From assembly GCA_945860915.1 (NCBI GenBank), contig CAMARR010000003.1, positions 62,001 through 126,000 of the forward strand: a DNA stretch of 64,000 nucleotides, read 5' to 3'. This DNA is from Candidatus Kuenenia stuttgartensis. Lineage in GTDB: Bacteria; Planctomycetota; GCA-002687715; CAIWVZ01. The position numbers and the translations under genes are program-made. Each line of letters begins with the position of its first letter. The stretch's first letter is position 1. Positions 61,549 to 64,000 of this stretch are shown here, piece after piece. A model generated the notes under the pieces. That model was not told the DNA's origin, searched no databases, and saw nothing but the letters and a program-made list of their open reading frames with translations.

Positions 61549-62629
61549 ACACTTCGACTTGTTGACCACACCAAGGCGTAAGGCCTTTCGGCACTTCGAC
61601 GATCTCGTAAATGACCTGTAACACGCGCGTATCCACCCGTTCGAAAACGGAACCTGTGAGCGCACGCTTGGGAATCACGTAAGGATCAATTCGCACAAAT
61701 TTGATTCGAAGAGCCTCGTCCTTCGCTTGATGACCTCGAAGGAACGCGACCCCCGGCGCGCCCGGCACGAACCGTGACGCGTCGTTTTCGTCCAAATCTA
61801 CGCGGATATGCAGGGGATTCGTGTCCCCCATGACGATCGGAGCGATCGTTGACGAAAGTGTCACGCCCTCGCCCGCGCGAATGTTGACCTGAAGCACATC
61901 GCCTTCAATGGGAGCGCGAACCACGAGTCGATCCAAGTCCACTTTCAGCGCTTCGGAGTTGGATTGCGCCACGGCGACGGCTGCGCGCGCGGCGTCGACG
62001 CTCGTTTGTGCCACTAGAACATCCGGTGCCCAAGCCCCCGCTTCGGCGAGCATAAGTTCCGCCCGCGCCTTCGCCAGCTGAGCCTCGCGCACCGCAACGG
62101 CGAACTCTGCCGCCTTGGTGTCGCGGTCCCGAGCTGCCCCGGACTTCAAAAGTAGTTTCTCGCGATCGAGTCGATCGCGATCATCGGCAAGTTGACGCTC
62201 GACCTCCAACACATGCGCTCGCAGGGCCGGAAGACTCTCGGGACGAGGCTCCGCCTTCTGCCGGGCTAATGCAGCCATCGCCGCCGCCACCGACGATTGA
62301 GCAGCGGCCACCGCGGCTTCCGCTTTCGCGAGTTCCGACTTGAGATGCCTATCGTCGAGCCGAAAGAGCACGTCGCCGCGCTTGACCTTCATCCCGTGAC
62401 GCGCAACGACCTCCGCAACGACGCCCGAGAGTTCCGACGCGACATCAACGACCTCCGAAGACGGTTCGACTAATCCCGCTCCGGAGAGAGAATGCACAAA
62501 CGGCTTGGCGGCAGGCAGGTAGACGGGGCTTGGGTCCGGGACCTTCTTTGACAAATCGTTGACCGTCCAAGCGGCCACCCCGAGCCCCGAAAGCGCGATG
62601 AGGGGAAGGACGAGCGTTGCGACTCTCAT
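61490..62629 (-). CDS. DevB-like HlyD-family membrane-fusion protein of an ABC exporter
   Basis: 379 residues with an N-terminal membrane helix (VLPLIALSGLGVAAWTVNDL). Biotinyl-lipoyl-like strands (GAGLVEPSSEVVDVASELSGVVAEVVARHGMKVKRGDVLFRLD), a long coiled-coil hairpin (residues ~90-200, Ala/Arg/Leu rich) and the second half of the barrel (LVVRAPIEGDVLQVNIRAGEGVTLS, PLHIRVDLDENDASRF). Fits DevB/MacA-type adaptors. First ATG overlaps the ATPase stop by 4 nt, with the ATPase and permease genes upstream. Confidence 0.9.
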   Translation of the reverse strand: MRVATLVLPLIALSGLGVAAWTVNDLSKKVPDPSPVYLPAAKPFVHSLSGAGLVEPSSEVVDVASELSGVVAEVVARHGMKVKRGDVLFRLDDRHLKSELAKAEAAVAAAQSSVAAAMAALARQKAEPRPESLPALRAHVLEVERQLADDRDRLDREKLLLKSGAARDRDTKAAEFAVAVREAQLAKARAELMLAEAGAWAPDVLVAQTSVDAARAAVAVAQSNSEALKVDLDRLVVRAPIEGDVLQVNIRAGEGVTLSSTIAPIVMGDTNPLHIRVDLDENDASRFVPGAPGVAFLRGHQAKDEALRIKFVRIDPYVIPKRALTGSVFERVDTRVLQVIYEIVEVPKGLTPWCGQQVEVFIEDVAAPTSRVSVIPLPK

Positions 62630-63420
62630 GAATGTGACTCCGAAGTTCCGGGCGCACCCGGCTCACCTCGCCTTGCGAGGCGAGCAATCCGACCATCCGA
62701 CATGACTGCGAAGACATCAGCGTAACCATACAGACGTATGTCGTGAGTGACCACGACCACGGCGCGCCCCGGCTCGACTGCGACATCGCGAATGAGGTTC
62801 ATAATCATGCGTCCTGAGTCTCCGTCGAGAGCGGCTGTCGGTTCGTCGCAGACAAGAAGGCGCGGATGATGGACCAATGCGCGAGCAATCGCGACACGTT
62901 GTTGCTGACCACCCGAAAGTGCAGCGGGACGCACCCGCAGCTTGTCGCCGAGGCCGACCCTCACCAGCATGTCGCGCGCGCGCGCACGCGCAATACGACG
63001 GGTCGATCCACTGAGGAGCAGCGGGATCTCGACGTTCTCTTCCGAGGTCAACCCGGGAAGCAGATTGTATTGTTGAAAGACGAATCCGATATTCGATCGG
63101 CGAAAGGCGGTCTTCCCTTCGGCATCCATCGTGTCGATGCGCTGTCCAAAGGCTTCAATCGTTCCCTCGTCGATGTCGAGCGTCGCCGCTAAAACCGAAA
63201 TCAGTGTCGTCTTTCCACAACCCGATGGTCCGACCACCATCGTGATGCCGCCGGACAGGATGTCGAGGCTGACTCCATCCAACGCGCGGACGGCCTGATC
63301 GCCACTGCCGTACACCTTGACAAGCCCGCGCGCGTTAACGACCGGGTAGGCCACGGTGCCGGTTGCTCGTGCGGCGTCCGGCTTCGCAAAAGGGTCCGAT
63401 GTTGCCGGGCCTTGACTCAT
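62626..63420 (-). CDS. DevA-like ABC transporter ATP-binding protein
   Basis: 264 residues. Walker A GPSGCGKTT, Q-loop FVFQQYNLLPGLT, signature LSGGQQQRVAIARALVHHPRLLVCDEPTAALD (Walker B with Glu), H-loop VVVVTHDI. N-terminus AYPVVNARGLVKVYGSGDQAVRALDG. Matches LolD/MacB/DevA-type ATPases. Stop overlaps the adaptor start and its start overlaps the permease stop (ATGA both), forming the operon devC-devA-devB-like. Confidence 0.93.
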   Translation of the reverse strand: MSQGPATSDPFAKPDAARATGTVAYPVVNARGLVKVYGSGDQAVRALDGVSLDILSGGITMVVGPSGCGKTTLISVLAATLDIDEGTIEAFGQRIDTMDAEGKTAFRRSNIGFVFQQYNLLPGLTSEENVEIPLLLSGSTRRIARARARDMLVRVGLGDKLRVRPAALSGGQQQRVAIARALVHHPRLLVCDEPTAALDGDSGRMIMNLIRDVAVEPGRAVVVVTHDIRLYGYADVFAVMSDGRIARLARRGEPGAPGTSESHS

Positions 63421-64000
63421 TTGAAGACCATTGCCGGCTCCGTCTTCGAAACCTTGCGAAGGGCAACAAGGCCGGCACCCATGCAGAGACTGAATACTGC
63501 CCCTGCAGCGATCACGAGTAGCTCACTCGTAAGGTACGTCGGAAGCTGGCCGTTCGGACCCGCCGATCGTGCGACGAGGGAAGCCATTCCAACGCCAATA
63601 CCATAGCCGAGTCCGGCAACCGTGCATGCTTGGGCGATGATCATCGCCGCGAGCATTCTCTCCGACGCGCCCATGGCCTTGAGTGCCGCGAACTGCTTCA
63701 GATTGTCGACGGCGAAGCTATAGAAGGTCTGACCTGCGATCGCCGCTCCGACGATGAACCCCAGTGCGATCGTCGTTCCAATATTGATCGCAATACCCGT
63801 GTACTTGAGCACGTACCGGATGGTGCGCCACCGAAAGTCCTCTGGCGACTCGGCGGCAAGGCCCGTCGCCGCGCGAATACGAGCGGCCACCTCATTGTGG
63901 TCTGCGCCCTCGGCAACTTTGACAAGAACCGCCGACATCGTGGAACGTTCGCTCGGCACCCACTGGATCGCCTGTGAGTAGCGCGTGTGTATGACAGGGA
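63417..64000 (-). CDS. DevC/FtsX-like ABC transporter permease (N-terminus beyond window)
   Basis: 194 C-terminal residues visible; the frame is open to the right edge (…YSQAIQWVPSERSTM). FtsX-domain helices: INIGTTIALGFIVGAAIAGQTFYSF, LAAMIIAQACTVAGLGYGIGVGMASL, LLVIAAGAVFSLCMGAGLVAL, with the signature NLKQFAALKAMGASER (NxRxRRxxLRxxGAs-like). C-terminal KVSKTEPAMVFK is typical of DevC/MacB permeases. Substrate of DevBCA-type exporters is often a glycolipid; not proven here. Confidence 0.9.
   Translation of the reverse strand, partial: PVIHTRYSQAIQWVPSERSTMSAVLVKVAEGADHNEVAARIRAATGLAAESPEDFRWRTIRYVLKYTGIAINIGTTIALGFIVGAAIAGQTFYSFAVDNLKQFAALKAMGASERMLAAMIIAQACTVAGLGYGIGVGMASLVARSAGPNGQLPTYLTSELLVIAAGAVFSLCMGAGLVALRKVSKTEPAMVFK

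Noticed and set aside
1-64000. tRNA, rRNA, CRISPR arrays, insertion sequences
   Set aside because: No cloverleaf-like or rRNA-like stretch in the intergenic gaps, no regularly spaced direct repeats, and no transposase or integrase motif in any convincing ORF.

Overview
The window is a GC-rich (about 60 % by eye), densely packed bacterial chromosome segment. It shows no mobile elements, no CRISPR array and no rRNA or tRNA genes. Several traits point to Planctomycetota (PVC superphylum), probably a marine, Poly30/Pla163-like deep lineage: large secreted proteins that end in a recurring beta-rich C-terminal module, a secreted YHS/TRASH-type cysteine protein, several TPR/GT-C membrane proteins, an LptE/BamD outer-membrane pair, and many TTG/GTG starts preceded by a GGAG core. 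The lineage is inferred from family content, not from a marker-gene tree.

Layout. 1-5.3 kb (minus): four secreted proteins (FG-GAP repeat protein cut by the left edge, a beta-rich secreted protein, a di-haem cytochrome c peroxidase, an EF-hand-like/propeller protein). 5.7-12.9 kb (minus): an AddA/AddB-type helicase-nuclease pair. 13-18.4 kb (plus): a HIT protein, then a fatty-acid/CoA operon (PaaK-like CoA ligase, enoyl-CoA hydratase/3-hydroxyacyl-CoA dehydrogenase fusion, thiolase). 18.5-21.3 kb (minus): SPFH/NfeD pair, RfbC, DUF3050 protein. 21.4-28.4 kb (plus): tgt plus an RNA methyltransferase, then a membrane protein, a large exported protein and a GT-C-like membrane protein with no standard start codon. 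28.4-32.9 kb (minus): matrixin protease and partner behind a potentially structured leader, CysZ/EI24-like protein, small membrane protein, orphan solute-binding protein. 33-38.5 kb: isocitrate dehydrogenase, TMTC-like TPR protein, FHA-trypsin protein, oligoribonuclease.

38.5-48.5 kb (minus) is a run of eleven genes with 4-bp overlaps or gaps under 40 bp: bamD-like, lptE-like, folP, cdaA, cdaR, glmM, a DUF692/MNIO fusion protein, a SEC-C protein, a plsC-like acyltransferase, algH and an unknown gene. It embeds the classical c-di-AMP/peptidoglycan-precursor module cdaA-cdaR-glmM between outer-membrane assembly lipoproteins and a putative multinuclear-iron peptide-modifying enzyme. This is the region I find most worth pursuing.

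48.7-64 kb: CYTH protein, recO and a CNNM/CorC-type protein, YHS protein, glycosyltransferase and HAD phosphatase, an unusual SDR-B12-radical SAM fusion with a CX3CX3C motif, CBS protein, YycJ-like MBL hydrolase, rhomboid protease, PilZ protein, a duplicated-module putative DNA-binding protein, a YkgJ-pseudouridine synthase fusion, and a DevBCA-type ABC exporter operon cut by the right edge.

Other notable points: a likely CTG start coupled by a CTGA overlap at 26432, a pseudoknot-capable leader at 30142-30203, and a C-terminal module shared by otherwise unrelated secreted proteins.
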